Notes: generated by a model not told the origin, from the letters alone. A stretch of 64,000 nt of DNA from Pontibacter cellulosilyticus (GCF_014306105.1 NZ_JACRVF010000002.1:124001-188000), one strand, 5' to 3'; shown: positions 17,194 through 26,048, counted from the first letter of the stretch. Translations and numbers: made by a program.

Positions 17194-17356
17194 ATCTCGA
17201 TAATTTAAAGTCAAATTAAAAGCGGTGGTTATCAGTGCAATAACCACATACCTAAAATACGCCTAAATAAATACTAAGTTGTGATGTAGATAGTGCAACG
17301 GCATACACCGCAGGACCGTAAGTTAAGTCATTACCAAAAGCACGGTAAATAAACAC

Positions 17357-17797
17357 ATGAACATAAATGATAAAGCTATGAATACAAAAAAAATAGTATC
17401 GCGTACAGTATGGGCCAGATTTATGGCCATGATGCTGGTGGTTGTGCTGTGGAGCTGTGGTGGGAATGAAGAAGTTGGCTCAGAAAGTATGATATCAGGT
17501 GCTAACAGCAAAACCTGGAAGGCAGACAAAGAACTAAACGCGGCTGGCGATAAAGATAAACTGTCGGATGCTGAAAAGCAGGAAACCATGCAATTTTACG
17601 CTGACGGACGCTTTGCATTAGGCGGAGGCGGTGAATTGCAAACCGGCACCTGGAATTATGACCAGGCTGCAAAGCGCCTTAGCCTGCAGTTTGAAGGGCA
17701 GGACGTGACAGAAAATTTTGAGGTAACTACGCTAAAAGATGATAAGATGGTGCTGAAAGCATCGGATGGTTCTACTATGGAATTAGAGGCTGAATAG
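17357..17797 (+). CDS. Lipoprotein with a lipocalin-like small domain
   Basis: The product has 146 residues from the ATG at 17357, or 139 from the ATG at 17378. A lipoprotein signal ends at Cys34 (LWSCGG). The mature part (GANSKTWKADKELNAAGD ... QFYADGRFALGGGGELQTGTWNYDQAAKRLSLQF, read in parts) has the W-x-strand pattern of short Bacteroidota lipocalin-like domains that often bind small hydrophobic molecules. Function is not known. It is convergent with the MFS gene and shares a terminator with it. Confidence 0.7.
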   Translation: MNINDKAMNTKKIVSRTVWARFMAMMLVVVLWSCGGNEEVGSESMISGANSKTWKADKELNAAGDKDKLSDAEKQETMQFYADGRFALGGGGELQTGTWNYDQAAKRLSLQFEGQDVTENFEVTTLKDDKMVLKASDGSTMELEAE

Positions 17798-17842
17798 CAA
17801 CTAAGTTTGCAGCCTGAAGTATAAGGATAAGTTTCGATTTTG

Positions 17843-17878
17843 AACGGCAGCCTGTGTAACAACAGGCTGCCGTTTTTT
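17843..17878. terminator. Bidirectional terminator overlapping the MFS stop codon
   Basis: Positions 17843-17855 pair with 17862-17874 around a 6-nt loop, followed by a T run on the rightward strand. The MFS stop codon (17877-17879) overlaps the T-tract, so the two convergent genes share it. Confidence 0.85.
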
Positions 17879-19052
17879 ATGTGCGCACAAGCCTGCGAAG
17901 AGCTAGTAAGCCCAGGAGCGGGCCTATAGCTAACCACACAAAAGTATGCTCCGGAGAAAGCTGAATTAGCAGCCAGCCTGTAAACTGTATGCTTATAATG
18001 GTAATGGCAAAGCCTATACTTGTAACTACTGTTAGCGCTGTGCCAACTAGCTGTGGAGGGGCAGTTCTGGCAGACAAAGCAGAGAACTGAGGTGAGTCGC
18101 CGGCTACTACTATTCCCCAGATAATCATGAAGGGCACAATGAAAGCAGGCGCTGAAAGTATAAATACAGATAATACACAGCATAAACCCGAAAGCAGCAG
18201 TTGTACAAATGCCACCTTCGCACTTCCCCATACTTGTGACAGATAGCCACCGCCGATGCACCCGACAGCACCAGCCGCAATCACGGCAAAACTATACAGT
18301 GACACCTGGCCGCTTGGGAGGTTTGGCAAAGTATACATAAGTATAAAAGGAGTGAAAGCCCATAACGTATACAGCTCCCACATGTGGCCAAAGTAACCAA
18401 AAGCTGCAGCACGGAAGTCCGGCACTCGAAACACCTGAAACATATTGCGAACGTCGAATTTAGCGCCCTTGCTTAAGTATGGTCCGTCTGGCACAAGTAT
18501 AAAAATCACCAGCCCTCCAATTGCGGCTAACATACTTACCCCAATAAGCATGGATTGCCAAGGCAGGGTAGCGCCCAAGCCTCGGAGCAAGTGCGGGAAA
18601 GCTGTACCCAATACTAACGCGCCTACTAAATAACCAATAGCTTTGCCTAGTTTGCCGCTGTACCAACTAGCGGCTATTTTCATGCCCACCGGGTAAATGC
18701 CTGCCAGCAAAAAGCCAGTAGCTGCGCGAAGTATAAGTACCCCGGTTGTACTTGTAGGTGTAATTACAATTATGGCATTGGCAGCGGCTCCCAGTACAGC
18801 GCATATCAAAAACAATAACCTGGGAGATACTCTGTCAGCGAGTGAAAGTATGGCAAAGCAGAGGGTGCCAAGTATAAATCCGAACTGCACCGCCGAAGTA
18901 AGCAGGCTGAGCGCGCCTTCCTGCAGATGCAGCGATGCTTGTAACTCTGGCAGCACTGCATTGCCCGCAAACCAGAGCGAGGTGCCCGCAAATTGCGAGA
19001 ACACAATAGCAGGAAGTATACGCTTAGGAACAGCCGGGTTTGTCTCGCTCAT
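17877..19052 (-). CDS. MFS transporter
   Basis: This 391-residue inner-membrane protein has about twelve hydrophobic segments in two halves separated by a polar loop (near residue 190-210; GPYLSKGAKFDVRNM). The first half has MFS loop features (LADRVSPRLLF) and the conserved RAATGFLLAGIYPVGMKIAASW segment. It resembles the CynX/NimT type of MFS carriers by general look; the substrate is unknown. There are several AAGTATA words in this gene. It is a single leftward gene with a repeat element just upstream (19076-19105). Confidence 0.85.
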   Translation of the reverse strand: MSETNPAVPKRILPAIVFSQFAGTSLWFAGNAVLPELQASLHLQEGALSLLTSAVQFGFILGTLCFAILSLADRVSPRLLFLICAVLGAAANAIIVITPTSTTGVLILRAATGFLLAGIYPVGMKIAASWYSGKLGKAIGYLVGALVLGTAFPHLLRGLGATLPWQSMLIGVSMLAAIGGLVIFILVPDGPYLSKGAKFDVRNMFQVFRVPDFRAAAFGYFGHMWELYTLWAFTPFILMYTLPNLPSGQVSLYSFAVIAAGAVGCIGGGYLSQVWGSAKVAFVQLLLSGLCCVLSVFILSAPAFIVPFMIIWGIVVAGDSPQFSALSARTAPPQLVGTALTVVTSIGFAITIISIQFTGWLLIQLSPEHTFVWLAIGPLLGLLALRRLVRT

Positions 19053-19075
19053 AAAGCTAAAGAATAGAATAAGGG

Positions 19076-19105
19076 ATTCTCCTCTTCAAAGGGGCTAGGG
19101 TGGTC
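19076..19105. repeat. Dispersed intergenic repeat, copy 1
   Basis: The segment ends in AGGGGCTAGGGTGGTC preceded by TCTCCTCTTCAAA. It resembles the repeat copies at 19967-20006 and 20132-20159 (a CCCCGCC/CCTCTT part then GGGTGGTTGGAC). It lies between the MFS and hydrolase genes. Confidence 0.45.
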
Positions 19106-19133
19106 AAAGGTATATTGGATACAAATAGATCGC

Positions 19134-19895
19134 TTAACCATAAATGGTCTCGGCAAATTTCTCGATAGCCTTGCGTGTTTCGTAGGTGCGCTCAAACATA
19201 CCCATATGCCCTGTTTTACCCAGAAAATTGACCATGCTGTTGTTTGGCAGATGACATTGCTCCAGCGCCTTTTCCAGTGGCACGGCTCCGTCTTCTTTTC
19301 CAAAAATAAACAGCACCGGGCATTTGACTTTCTTTAGCACTTCTGTTCTGTCAGGCCTGTCGCGCATGGCAGCCAGACCTCCGGTTATACTTTCTTTGGG
19401 TGTGTTTTTACCAATCTCAACCATCATATTGATCTCATGGCGCAGCTTTTTGCGATTGTCGGCGAAGAACAAGGGCTCCACAAATGACTCCATAAATTTG
19501 TCTACCCCATGCTTCTCTACAAACTCGATGGTCTTGTTGCGGTTTTCTTTTTTCTCTTCGGTGTCGGGTAGGGCAGAGGAGTGGAAGAGGCAGAGGCCGT
19601 TAAGCATCTTTTCATACTTCTCGGCAAAGGCCATACTTACATATCCGCCCATTGAGTGGCCTACAAGTATACATTTTTTTACACCCAGTTCATCCAGCTG
19701 CTGCTTCACATACTCTGCCATACTTTCGATGCTGTAGTCGTGTATGTTTTGGGTGTTGTTTCCAAAGCCCGGCAAGTCTAAAAGTATGATCCTGAACTTC
19801 TGCTCAAGTGGTTTTGTGAACGCCTCCCATACTTTGGTGCTCTCGCAGAAGCCGTGCAGGAAAACAAGTGTGTCGGTGGGATGTGCTTTTATCAT
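19134..19895 (-). CDS. Alpha/beta hydrolase
   Basis: I take the ATG complementary to 19893-19895 (MIKAHPTDTLVFLHGF), giving 253 residues; the longer frame runs into dispersed repeat sequence and starts with an unlikely leader. The alpha/beta-hydrolase fold is clear: oxyanion HGF (residues 14-16), DLPGFG, nucleophile Ser81 in GHSMGG, an acid in FGKEDGAVP and the catalytic His in GKTGHMGMFE. No signal peptide, so cytoplasmic. Substrate unknown; esterase or BioH/MenH-like roles are possible. It has no operon partner. Confidence 0.85.
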   Translation of the reverse strand: MIKAHPTDTLVFLHGFCESTKVWEAFTKPLEQKFRIILLDLPGFGNNTQNIHDYSIESMAEYVKQQLDELGVKKCILVGHSMGGYVSMAFAEKYEKMLNGLCLFHSSALPDTEEKKENRNKTIEFVEKHGVDKFMESFVEPLFFADNRKKLRHEINMMVEIGKNTPKESITGGLAAMRDRPDRTEVLKKVKCPVLFIFGKEDGAVPLEKALEQCHLPNNSMVNFLGKTGHMGMFERTYETRKAIEKFAETIYG

Positions 19896-19966
19896 AGTCT
19901 TGGGAGTTAATTTCAAATATAAGAATGATCTGCGAAGTTGGCGATAAAGCTTTTCAGAGGTACGAG

Positions 19967-20006
19967 GTCCAACCACCCCTGGCCCCTCCTTATCCAAGGC
20001 GGGGAA
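19967..20006 (-). repeat. Dispersed intergenic repeat, copy 2 (inverted relative to copy 3)
   Basis: GTCCAACCACCC (19967-19978) and AAGGCGGGGAA (19996-20006) are exact reverse complements of parts of copy 3 at 20132-20159. The two copies form a long inverted repeat about 190 bp across. Confidence 0.6.
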
Positions 20007-20057
20007 CTCTGCGACTACTTTAGCAAAGTATAAGTCTCATTGCTGCGCCTAACCCTC

Positions 20058-20077
20058 GGGCAGGTCACGACCTGCCC
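20058..20077. repeat. Small palindromic intergenic repeat
   Basis: GGGCAGGTC and GACCTGCCC (arms 20058-20066 and 20069-20077) form a 9-bp hairpin. A related element is at 27211-27230 upstream of asd and the lamin-tail gene. Both are followed by CCTA(C/T)AAAA-like sequence. Confidence 0.55.
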
Positions 20078-20131
20078 TACAAAATACATTTAAGGTACTT
20101 TAGTGATGGCGTATTAAACAGTAAGTAAAAA

Positions 20132-20159
20132 TTCCCCGCCTTAGATAGGGTGGTTGGAC
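20132..20159 (+). repeat. Dispersed intergenic repeat, copy 3
   Basis: TTCCCCGCCTT (20132-20142) followed by GGGTGGTTGGAC (20148-20159) is the inverted match of copy 2. The rest of the 400-bp gap between 19896 and 20296 holds no gene that I can support. Confidence 0.6.
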
Positions 20160-20228
20160 TACAGGAACTGAAGAATAATCTTGTCTATCCTTTCATATTC
20201 TGCAAATTCTGATTTAGACAAAAAACAA

Positions 20229-20260
20229 AAAGCCCCATAAGTTTAGAACCTGCGGGGCTT
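20229..20260 (-). terminator. dxs terminator
   Basis: AAGCCCC (20230-20236) pairs with GGGGCTT (20254-20260); the leftward strand continues in a long T-rich tract (complement of 20221-20230). Confidence 0.75.
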
Positions 20261-20296
20261 ATATCTTTTGTCTTATGTCAGGAGTTAAACCAGAAA

Positions 20297-22213
20297 CTAT
20301 ACCTTAACCGGCACACCGATCATCTCACGCACGGTGCGTTCAATGTCTTCCGGGGCAAAGCCAGCTTCGCGGTGCAGTTCCAGCTGGGAGCCGTGCTCAA
20401 AAATTTTATCTGGAATACCTAGACGCTTTACCTGCGAAGTATAGCCGTTGTCTACCATAAACTCAAGTATGGCACTACCGAAACCACCTTGTAAGCAGCC
20501 GTCTTCTACGGTAATTACTTTGTCATACTTTGAGAAGATGTGGTGTAACAATTCTGCATCCAAAGGCTTGCAGTAGCGCATATCGTAGTGACCTGGGGTA
20601 ATGCCGTCGTAAGTAAGCTTTTTGCAAACATCCACCGCATAATTACCAATGTGTCCGAAGGTAAGTATAGCTACTTCTTCGCCTTCCTGTATCGTACGGC
20701 CTTTGCCTACCTGCTGCAGTTCCAGTGGAGTTCTCCAGTTCGGCATAACGCCTTCGCCGCGTGGGTAACGGATCGTGAACGGACCCATGTCATCCTGAGA
20801 GGCTGTGTACATCATGTTGCGCAGTTCCTGCTCGTTCATAGGGGCAGCTACCACCATGTTCGGGATGCAGCGCATGTAAGCAATATCGTAAGCACCGTGA
20901 TGTGTTGGTCCATCGGCACCGGCAAAGCCAGCTCTATCGAGGCAGAACACCACGTTCAGGTTTTGTAAGGCCACATCGTGCAGCACCTGGTCGTAACCAC
21001 GCTGCATAAACGTGCTATAAATATTACAGAACGGCACTAAACCCTGCGTAGCTAAACCTGCAGAGAAGGTAACCGCATGTTGCTCGGCAATGCCCACGTC
21101 AAACGCGCGGTCTGGCATGGCCTTCATCATAATGTTAAGCGAGCAGCCTGATGGCATGGCAGGTGTTACACCCATCACTTTAGGGTTCTGCTCCGCAAGT
21201 TCCACCATTGTATGGCCGAAAACATCCTGGTACTTAGGAGGCTGTGGCTTTTCGTGGTGTGTTTTGTATATTTCGCCTGTAATTTTATCAAATAAGCCTG
21301 GTGCGTGCCACTTCGTCTGGTCTTTTTCGGCCAGAGCATAGCCTTTGCCTTTGGTTGTAAGCACGTGCAGTATCTTCGGACCCGGAATATGCTTCAGGTC
21401 CTCCATCACCGACACTAGGTGGTTCACATCATGGCCGTCAATTGGGCCAAAATAACGGAACTTCAATCCTTCGAAGAGGTTGCTCTGCTTTAAAATAGAA
21501 GCTTTGATGCCGCTTTCAATTTTAGAAGCAATCTGCTGTGCGTTCGGGCCAAACTTGCTGATCTTGCCCAGTACGTTCCAGATCTCGTCGCGCACTTTGT
21601 TATAAGTGCGGGAGGTGGTAATATCAGTTAAATATTCTTTTAAAGCGCCTACGTTCGGGTCGATGCTCATGCAGTTATCGTTGAGCACTACCAGCAGGTT
21701 GGCATTGGCTACACCAGCGTGATTAAGGGCTTCGAAAGCCATACCGCCTGTCATGGCACCGTCGCCGATAACGGCAATGTGCTGGCGGTTGTCTTCGCTT
21801 TTATACTTTGATGCCACAGCCATACCCAAAGCCGCCGAGATAGACGTGCTCGAGTGGCCTACGCCAAAAGTATCGTATTCGCTTTCTTTTCTTTTCGGGA
21901 AACCGGAGATGCCGCCATACTTGCGGTTTGTGTGGAAAACCTCACGACGGCCAGTTAAAATCTTGTGTCCATAAGCCTGATGGCCCACGTCCCATACCAA
22001 CTGGTCGTAAGGTGTATTAAAAACGTAATGCAATGCCGTTGTAAGCTCCACCACGCCAAGGCTGGCTCCAAAATGGCCGCCATGTATCGAAACAACATCG
22101 ATGATGTACTGCCTCAGCTCCTGTGTTACCTGTAGCAACTGCTCTGGTTTGAGCGCGCGCAGGTCGGCAGGCGTGTGAATGGAGGCAAGCAACTCTCCGG
22201 GTTTAATGATCAT
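20297..22213 (-). CDS. dxs: 1-deoxy-D-xylulose-5-phosphate synthase
   Basis: This 638-residue cytoplasmic TPP enzyme joins pyruvate and glyceraldehyde 3-phosphate in the first step of the MEP isoprenoid pathway. The TPP motif GDGAMTGGMAFEALNHAG ... NDNCMSI is clear, as are the transketolase domain segments GIAEQHAVTFSAGLA and DRAGFAGADGPTHHGAYD, and the C-terminal domain. I use the ATG complementary to 22211-22213 (MIIKPGELL) since it gives the usual DXS length; the frame extends nine codons further. Single-gene transcript. Divergent from scpA across about 390 bp. Confidence 0.97.
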   Translation of the reverse strand: MIIKPGELLASIHTPADLRALKPEQLLQVTQELRQYIIDVVSIHGGHFGASLGVVELTTALHYVFNTPYDQLVWDVGHQAYGHKILTGRREVFHTNRKYGGISGFPKRKESEYDTFGVGHSSTSISAALGMAVASKYKSEDNRQHIAVIGDGAMTGGMAFEALNHAGVANANLLVVLNDNCMSIDPNVGALKEYLTDITTSRTYNKVRDEIWNVLGKISKFGPNAQQIASKIESGIKASILKQSNLFEGLKFRYFGPIDGHDVNHLVSVMEDLKHIPGPKILHVLTTKGKGYALAEKDQTKWHAPGLFDKITGEIYKTHHEKPQPPKYQDVFGHTMVELAEQNPKVMGVTPAMPSGCSLNIMMKAMPDRAFDVGIAEQHAVTFSAGLATQGLVPFCNIYSTFMQRGYDQVLHDVALQNLNVVFCLDRAGFAGADGPTHHGAYDIAYMRCIPNMVVAAPMNEQELRNMMYTASQDDMGPFTIRYPRGEGVMPNWRTPLELQQVGKGRTIQEGEEVAILTFGHIGNYAVDVCKKLTYDGITPGHYDMRYCKPLDAELLHHIFSKYDKVITVEDGCLQGGFGSAILEFMVDNGYTSQVKRLGIPDKIFEHGSQLELHREAGFAPEDIERTVREMIGVPVKV

Positions 22214-22599
22214 AGAATTGTCTTTATAGACCTCTAACAAAAATTTTCAGCTAAAGTTTACAAAGCAGAAATTGTACCTTTTTAGCGAACTCGTAAAGTT
22301 AATAAAATTAAGAATACAGGCACCTACTATCTTGCATTTAGAGAACGGAAAAACTGTCTGCTAAAGTATAGTGTAACTGCTATATAACCCGAATCTATAA
22401 ACCTGATTATACTTGCCAACATCTGCCACCGGAAATAAAAACCAGTCGCATTCTCGGTTATACTTCCAACAGCTACAACTTGTTATGAACCAGCCTGCAA
22501 AGGTTTGGGTTGTGAGTAGGTGATATGGCGGTAATACGCCGGAAATGTTTATTTTTGTAACCGGCGCAGCTACAAGCGCATACTAAAAAGGCAGAATAC
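22214..22599. other. Intergenic region between dxs and scpA
   Basis: This 386-bp gap holds three AAGTATA/TATACTT words (near 22365, 22402 and 22460), a 17-bp word (GCCACCGGAAATAAAAA, 22425-22441) also present at 6749-6765, and a candidate -7 box TATTTTTG at 22550-22557 for scpA. I see no gene or structured RNA here. Confidence 0.4.
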
Positions 22600-23370
22600 G
22601 TGAGTTTCGAAATCAGATTACCCTTGTTTGAAGGTCCTTTTGACCTGTTGCTTTTCTTTATCGAGCGCGATGAGCTGGACATCCATGACATTCCGATCTT
22701 CCAGATCACGAATGAGTTTGTGGGATACATTCGCCAGCTGGAGAAGCTGAACATTGAGGTAGCCAGCGATTTTATACTTACGGCAGCCACCTTAATGCGC
22801 ATCAAAGCTAAAATGCTGCTGCCCCGCACCGAGAAAGACGAAGAGGGCAACGAGATTGACCCCCGCCAGGAACTGGTGCAGCACCTGCTGGAGTATAAAA
22901 AGTATAAAACAGCCACGCCTATACTTTCGGAGATGGAAGATGTTCGCCTGGCCCAGGAGAACCGCGGTAACATACACGAAGAACTGCAGCAGATTGCCAA
23001 CGCCAACCACTTTGAGTATGAGTTGCAGGACCTGAGCCTGTACAAGCTGATGCGTGTGTTCGAGAAAGTGATGGTGCGTTTTGAGGAAGAGCAGAACAGG
23101 CCGAAGCACACCATTATCCAGTACCCTTACACCATAGAAGAGCAGCGCGAAGTGATCATGAACATGGTAATGCAGCGCAAAAACGTAGCTTTCTCGCAGA
23201 TCATCGCTGAGTTTCCGGACAAGATTGGTATGATCTTCAACTTCTTGGCTATACTTGACATGCTGCAGCTAAACCTGATCGATATTGAGGTAGGAGAGGG
23301 TTTCAACGACTTTATCATCATCAACACGGCAGACAAAGCCAACCAGGTAACACAACTGTTTGTAGAATAA
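22600..23370 (+). CDS. scpA: Segregation and condensation protein A
   Basis: This 256-residue kleisin links the two SMC heads and, with ScpB, forms the chromosome condensation complex. The family N-terminus is evident (FEIRLPLFEGPFDLLLFFIE; HDIPIFQITNEFVGYI), as is LMRIKAKMLLPR. The C-terminal winged-helix region is around 170-256. The start is GTG at 22600; no in-frame ATG lies upstream. There is no scpB beside it. The 213-residue frame on the opposite strand is a shadow. An LPG-flippase-like gene follows after about 80 bp. Confidence 0.95.
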   Translation: MSFEIRLPLFEGPFDLLLFFIERDELDIHDIPIFQITNEFVGYIRQLEKLNIEVASDFILTAATLMRIKAKMLLPRTEKDEEGNEIDPRQELVQHLLEYKKYKTATPILSEMEDVRLAQENRGNIHEELQQIANANHFEYELQDLSLYKLMRVFEKVMVRFEEEQNRPKHTIIQYPYTIEEQREVIMNMVMQRKNVAFSQIIAEFPDKIGMIFNFLAILDMLQLNLIDIEVGEGFNDFIIINTADKANQVTQLFVE

Positions 23371-23390
23371 TCCGATTATACTTTTATTCA

Positions 23391-23408
23391 CTAACTTGCA
23401 AAAGTTAG
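23391..23408. repeat. Short hairpin between scpA and the next gene
   Basis: CTAACTT (23391-23397) pairs with AAGTTAG (23402-23408) with a GCAA tetraloop. It could stabilise the scpA mRNA end; there is no T-tract. Confidence 0.35.
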
Positions 23409-23448
23409 GCTGCTATAGGCCACAGGCAATAAAACCGTGCCTCCTTAC

Positions 23449-24525
23449 ATGGATCAGAACAAAAAGACAATACTTAAAAGCTTTAGCCCTGTTAAAATAC
23501 TGATCCCGGTACTGCTGGGATTAGCGGCAACGGCGTGGCTTTTTATAAAGGACGACAAGGTAGGGGAGCTGAAAGGTATTGTAGAGGCCAATGTGTGGTG
23601 GCTGGCAGCTGCACTTGCAGTGCTTGTTGTTCGGGATCTGGGCTATATGTACCGCATCCGTTCGCTTACCGATAAATTCCTAACCTGGCGCAACAGCCTG
23701 GACGTGATCATGCTTTGGGAATTTGCCTCTGCCGTTACACCTTCCGTGGTAGGCGGTACTACAGTGGCTACCATCATTCTAAATAAAGAAGGTATTCCGC
23801 TGGGCAAGTCGCTGGCCTATGTTATGCTGACGGCAGTGCTCGATAACATGTTCTTTATTATGGCGGCCCCTATTGCACTCCTGCTAACGCAGGGCGAGGT
23901 GTTCCCAACCTTTAACCTAGACCCATCTGATATTGCCAAGCTAAAGTCTGCATTTTATATCAGTTACGGCCTTATTGCGCTGTATACGTTTATCATGATC
24001 TATGCGCTTTTTGTAAGGCCAAGAGCATTTAAATGGCTGCTGCTTAAAACTACTTCCCTGGGTTTTCTGCGTAAGTGGCGGGTTAACGCATTCCAGCATG
24101 GCAACGAGATTGTGTGGGCATCGGAGCAGCTAAAAGGCAAAGATTTTAACTACTGGGCAAGGGCCATTATCTCTACTATATTCGTGTGGAGCGCGCGCTA
24201 CTTCCTGCTAAATTGTCTGATCGCCGCCTTTACAGACGTAACGCTCAGCGAACATGCCCTCATCATTTCCCGCAACCTCATCTTCTGGATTGTGATGCTA
24301 ATTGCCATTACACCGGGTGGTGCCGGTATTGTGGAGATGGCTTTCCCAAGTTTCTTTGGCTTGTTCCTGGGCAGTTTCAGTAATATCGTAGTGGTGCTTT
24401 ACCGCCTGATCACCTACTATCCATACCTGATCCTGGGTTCTATCTTTCTGCCAAAGTGGGTGGCCAAAGTGTTCGGCCGTCAGGCACAGGAGCAGGAAGA
24501 GTTTGCGCCAAGGTACAGAGGATAA
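23449..24525 (+). CDS. Lysylphosphatidylglycerol synthase transmembrane-region family (UPF0104) membrane protein
   Basis: Starting at the ATG at 23449 (MDQNKKTILK) gives 358 residues; a GTG at 23437 would add four. The protein has about eight hydrophobic segments and family marks of the flippase-like LPG_synthase_TM domain (WEFASAVTPSVVGGTTVATIIL near residue 90; ITPGGAGIVEMAFPSFFGLF near 285). The C-terminal MprF-type catalytic domain is absent, as in many stand-alone members. A lipid-transport or polyprenyl-lipid role is inferred from the family. It may be cotranscribed with scpA and the following lipoprotein gene. Confidence 0.85.
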   Translation: MDQNKKTILKSFSPVKILIPVLLGLAATAWLFIKDDKVGELKGIVEANVWWLAAALAVLVVRDLGYMYRIRSLTDKFLTWRNSLDVIMLWEFASAVTPSVVGGTTVATIILNKEGIPLGKSLAYVMLTAVLDNMFFIMAAPIALLLTQGEVFPTFNLDPSDIAKLKSAFYISYGLIALYTFIMIYALFVRPRAFKWLLLKTTSLGFLRKWRVNAFQHGNEIVWASEQLKGKDFNYWARAIISTIFVWSARYFLLNCLIAAFTDVTLSEHALIISRNLIFWIVMLIAITPGGAGIVEMAFPSFFGLFLGSFSNIVVVLYRLITYYPYLILGSIFLPKWVAKVFGRQAQEQEEFAPRYRG

Positions 24526-24588
24526 CAATTTTAATAGAGGCGCAACAGTTTACGTCTCCTTTATATAACAACAGCATCCATACTTCTT

Positions 24589-25101
24589 ATGAAACGATAC
24601 CTGCTGCCACTGCTGGCCCTTTTATACTTTACAAGCTGCTCCGACAGCAACACCTCTTTAGAACAGAAATTAAGGGAGGCTGTAACGGAAGGTGAGGTAG
24701 GCGCAAATGGATATAAAACTATAAACTTAACCGAGCTCACCGATTTTGAGTGGGACAGGCTGTACTACTTTCAGGCCGGTGAAGACAATAAATCAATAAG
24801 TGATGCGATTGGCTTTAAGTGGGAGGGCGCTGGTGTAGATGAGGGATACCGCCGCCTGCTGTTTGTAAAGGGCGAGGAAGTAGTGTCTTACACAGACTAT
24901 AATTACAGTGAGTTTCCGCTGTTTGTGTACGGGTGCCAAGGCGATAAGTGGGTGTACCCAATCAGCCGCAGCTCGTTTGCATCGTTCAAGTACTGTAATG
25001 AAGATGTGGAAGTATACACGTTTATACCTGTGCCGTGTGTAGAAGATATAAGGGAATTGATGACGTATAAATGCCCTGCTGGAACTGATGTTGCAGAGTA
25101 G
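24589..25101 (+). CDS. Lipoprotein of unknown function
   Basis: The 170-residue product has a lipobox with Cys17 (LYFTSCSDS). The mature part is rich in aromatic and charged residues (TDFEWDRLYYFQAGEDNKSI, GVDEGYRRLLFVKGEEVVSY) and holds several Cys (YGCQG, KYCNED, VPCVED, YKCPAG) that could form disulfides. I do not recognise the family. It follows the membrane protein by 63 bp on the same strand and ends at a clear terminator. Confidence 0.65.
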   Translation: MKRYLLPLLALLYFTSCSDSNTSLEQKLREAVTEGEVGANGYKTINLTELTDFEWDRLYYFQAGEDNKSISDAIGFKWEGAGVDEGYRRLLFVKGEEVVSYTDYNYSEFPLFVYGCQGDKWVYPISRSSFASFKYCNEDVEVYTFIPVPCVEDIRELMTYKCPAGTDVAE

Positions 25102-25107
25102 ATGAAG

Positions 25108-25139
25108 AAGCCGGTTTAGCCGGCTTTTCTGTTTTTTTT
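25108..25139 (+). terminator. Terminator after the lipoprotein gene
   Basis: AAGCCGG (25108-25114) pairs with CCGGCTT (25120-25126) with a 5-nt loop, followed by a T-rich tract to 25139 that touches the end of the convergent GNAT gene. Confidence 0.85.
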
Positions 25140-25674
25140 AGCTGCTTATACTTGGCTCTAAATTTGGGTTAGACAGTTTCCAGCGGATAAACTCTTCCGT
25201 GGCACTAACCTGCTGCATCCCTAATTTAACGAGTACTCTGGCAGATGGTGCATTATCCAGTAAACACCTTGCTGTAATTACTTTTACGTTTGGCTGCTGA
25301 AATGCCCAATTTATCAGGCCTTGGGCAGCTTCTAAACCATAGCCTCTGTTTTGCGCCTGTTCTATTATAGCATATCCAATATCCACTTCTCCATCAGCAT
25401 TAGGCAAACCTTTAAAGCCGGCATCGCCAATTACAGTCATACTATCCCGATGCACCACCATATACGACTCAAAGCCAGTAGGCGCCTTTACCAGTTCCAG
25501 GTTTTTAATGATCTTAGGAAAGGTGTCGATGGCTTCCTGGTCGGGCCAGAAAGGTGTAAGCTGCAGGCCGAGCTTTGGAAGTATACTTGCGTCTCCGGCT
25601 ATCAATGCTTTCGTAACTTCTAGGGTGAAGGGGATAAGTATGAGCCTGTTGGTGTGGATGTAATGAATGGCCAT
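25138..25674 (-). CDS. GNAT-family N-acetyltransferase (RimJ/RimL type)
   Basis: The 178-residue product opens in the RimJ/L style (HTNRLILIPFTLEVTKAL). Acetyl-CoA-binding motif A is visible as VDIGYAIIEQAQNRGYGLEAAQGLINWAF (read in parts), followed by VKVITARCLLDNAPSARVLVKLGM. Such enzymes acetylate protein N-termini, amino groups or small molecules. The substrate cannot be predicted. A separate small membrane protein gene lies 41 bp upstream, on the same strand. Confidence 0.9.
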   Translation of the reverse strand: MAIHYIHTNRLILIPFTLEVTKALIAGDASILPKLGLQLTPFWPDQEAIDTFPKIIKNLELVKAPTGFESYMVVHRDSMTVIGDAGFKGLPNADGEVDIGYAIIEQAQNRGYGLEAAQGLINWAFQQPNVKVITARCLLDNAPSARVLVKLGMQQVSATEEFIRWKLSNPNLEPSISS

Positions 25675-25715
25675 AGTCTTTTAACTATTGCGACATGTAC
25701 CTAAAATAGGAATAC

Positions 25716-25943
25716 TTATTTTAAAGTTGTGGCAGGCTTTTTAAAGGATGAATACTTAATAAAAAAGATCACAGGCCCTATAAAAGGCAGAAACATCGTT
25801 CCTATTAACCAGAGTATTTTATGAGTAGCATCGAGTCTGTTTGTAACTAGTATCATTACCCATGCTATCAAGAATAAAAGGATTACAGATAATGTTAACG
25901 TTTGCCAAAATATCAATCCAATTCCGGGTGTTACTAATTCCAT
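25716..25943 (-). CDS. Small two-span membrane protein with PLD-nuclease N-terminal-type domain
   Basis: The 75-residue product contains two hydrophobic segments (WQTLTLSVILLFLIAWVMIL and ILWLIGTMFLPFIGPVIFFI) joined by a short polar loop (TNRLDATHK). The pattern LDATHKILWLIGTMFLPFIGPVIFF is that of the PLDc_N domain, found alone in many small membrane proteins. Function unknown. Confidence 0.75.
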   Translation of the reverse strand: MELVTPGIGLIFWQTLTLSVILLFLIAWVMILVTNRLDATHKILWLIGTMFLPFIGPVIFFIKYSSFKKPATTLK

Positions 25944-26048
25944 AAGTTTGTTTTTGTTTAGTGCTTATAAAACCTAAATATATAAATTAAACATTATAAA
26001 CCAATCTGCTGCGGATTCTCGTGGTTCGTATACCATTGTTAAACAAAA

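Noticed and set aside
17656..18261. A 201-residue leftward frame across the lipoprotein/MFS junction
   Set aside because: It crosses a bidirectional terminator and lies in another frame of the MFS gene; no recognisable features.
22473..23114. A 213-residue frame antisense to scpA
   Set aside because: Its Ser/Arg-rich translation has no domain and the opposite strand encodes clear ScpA.
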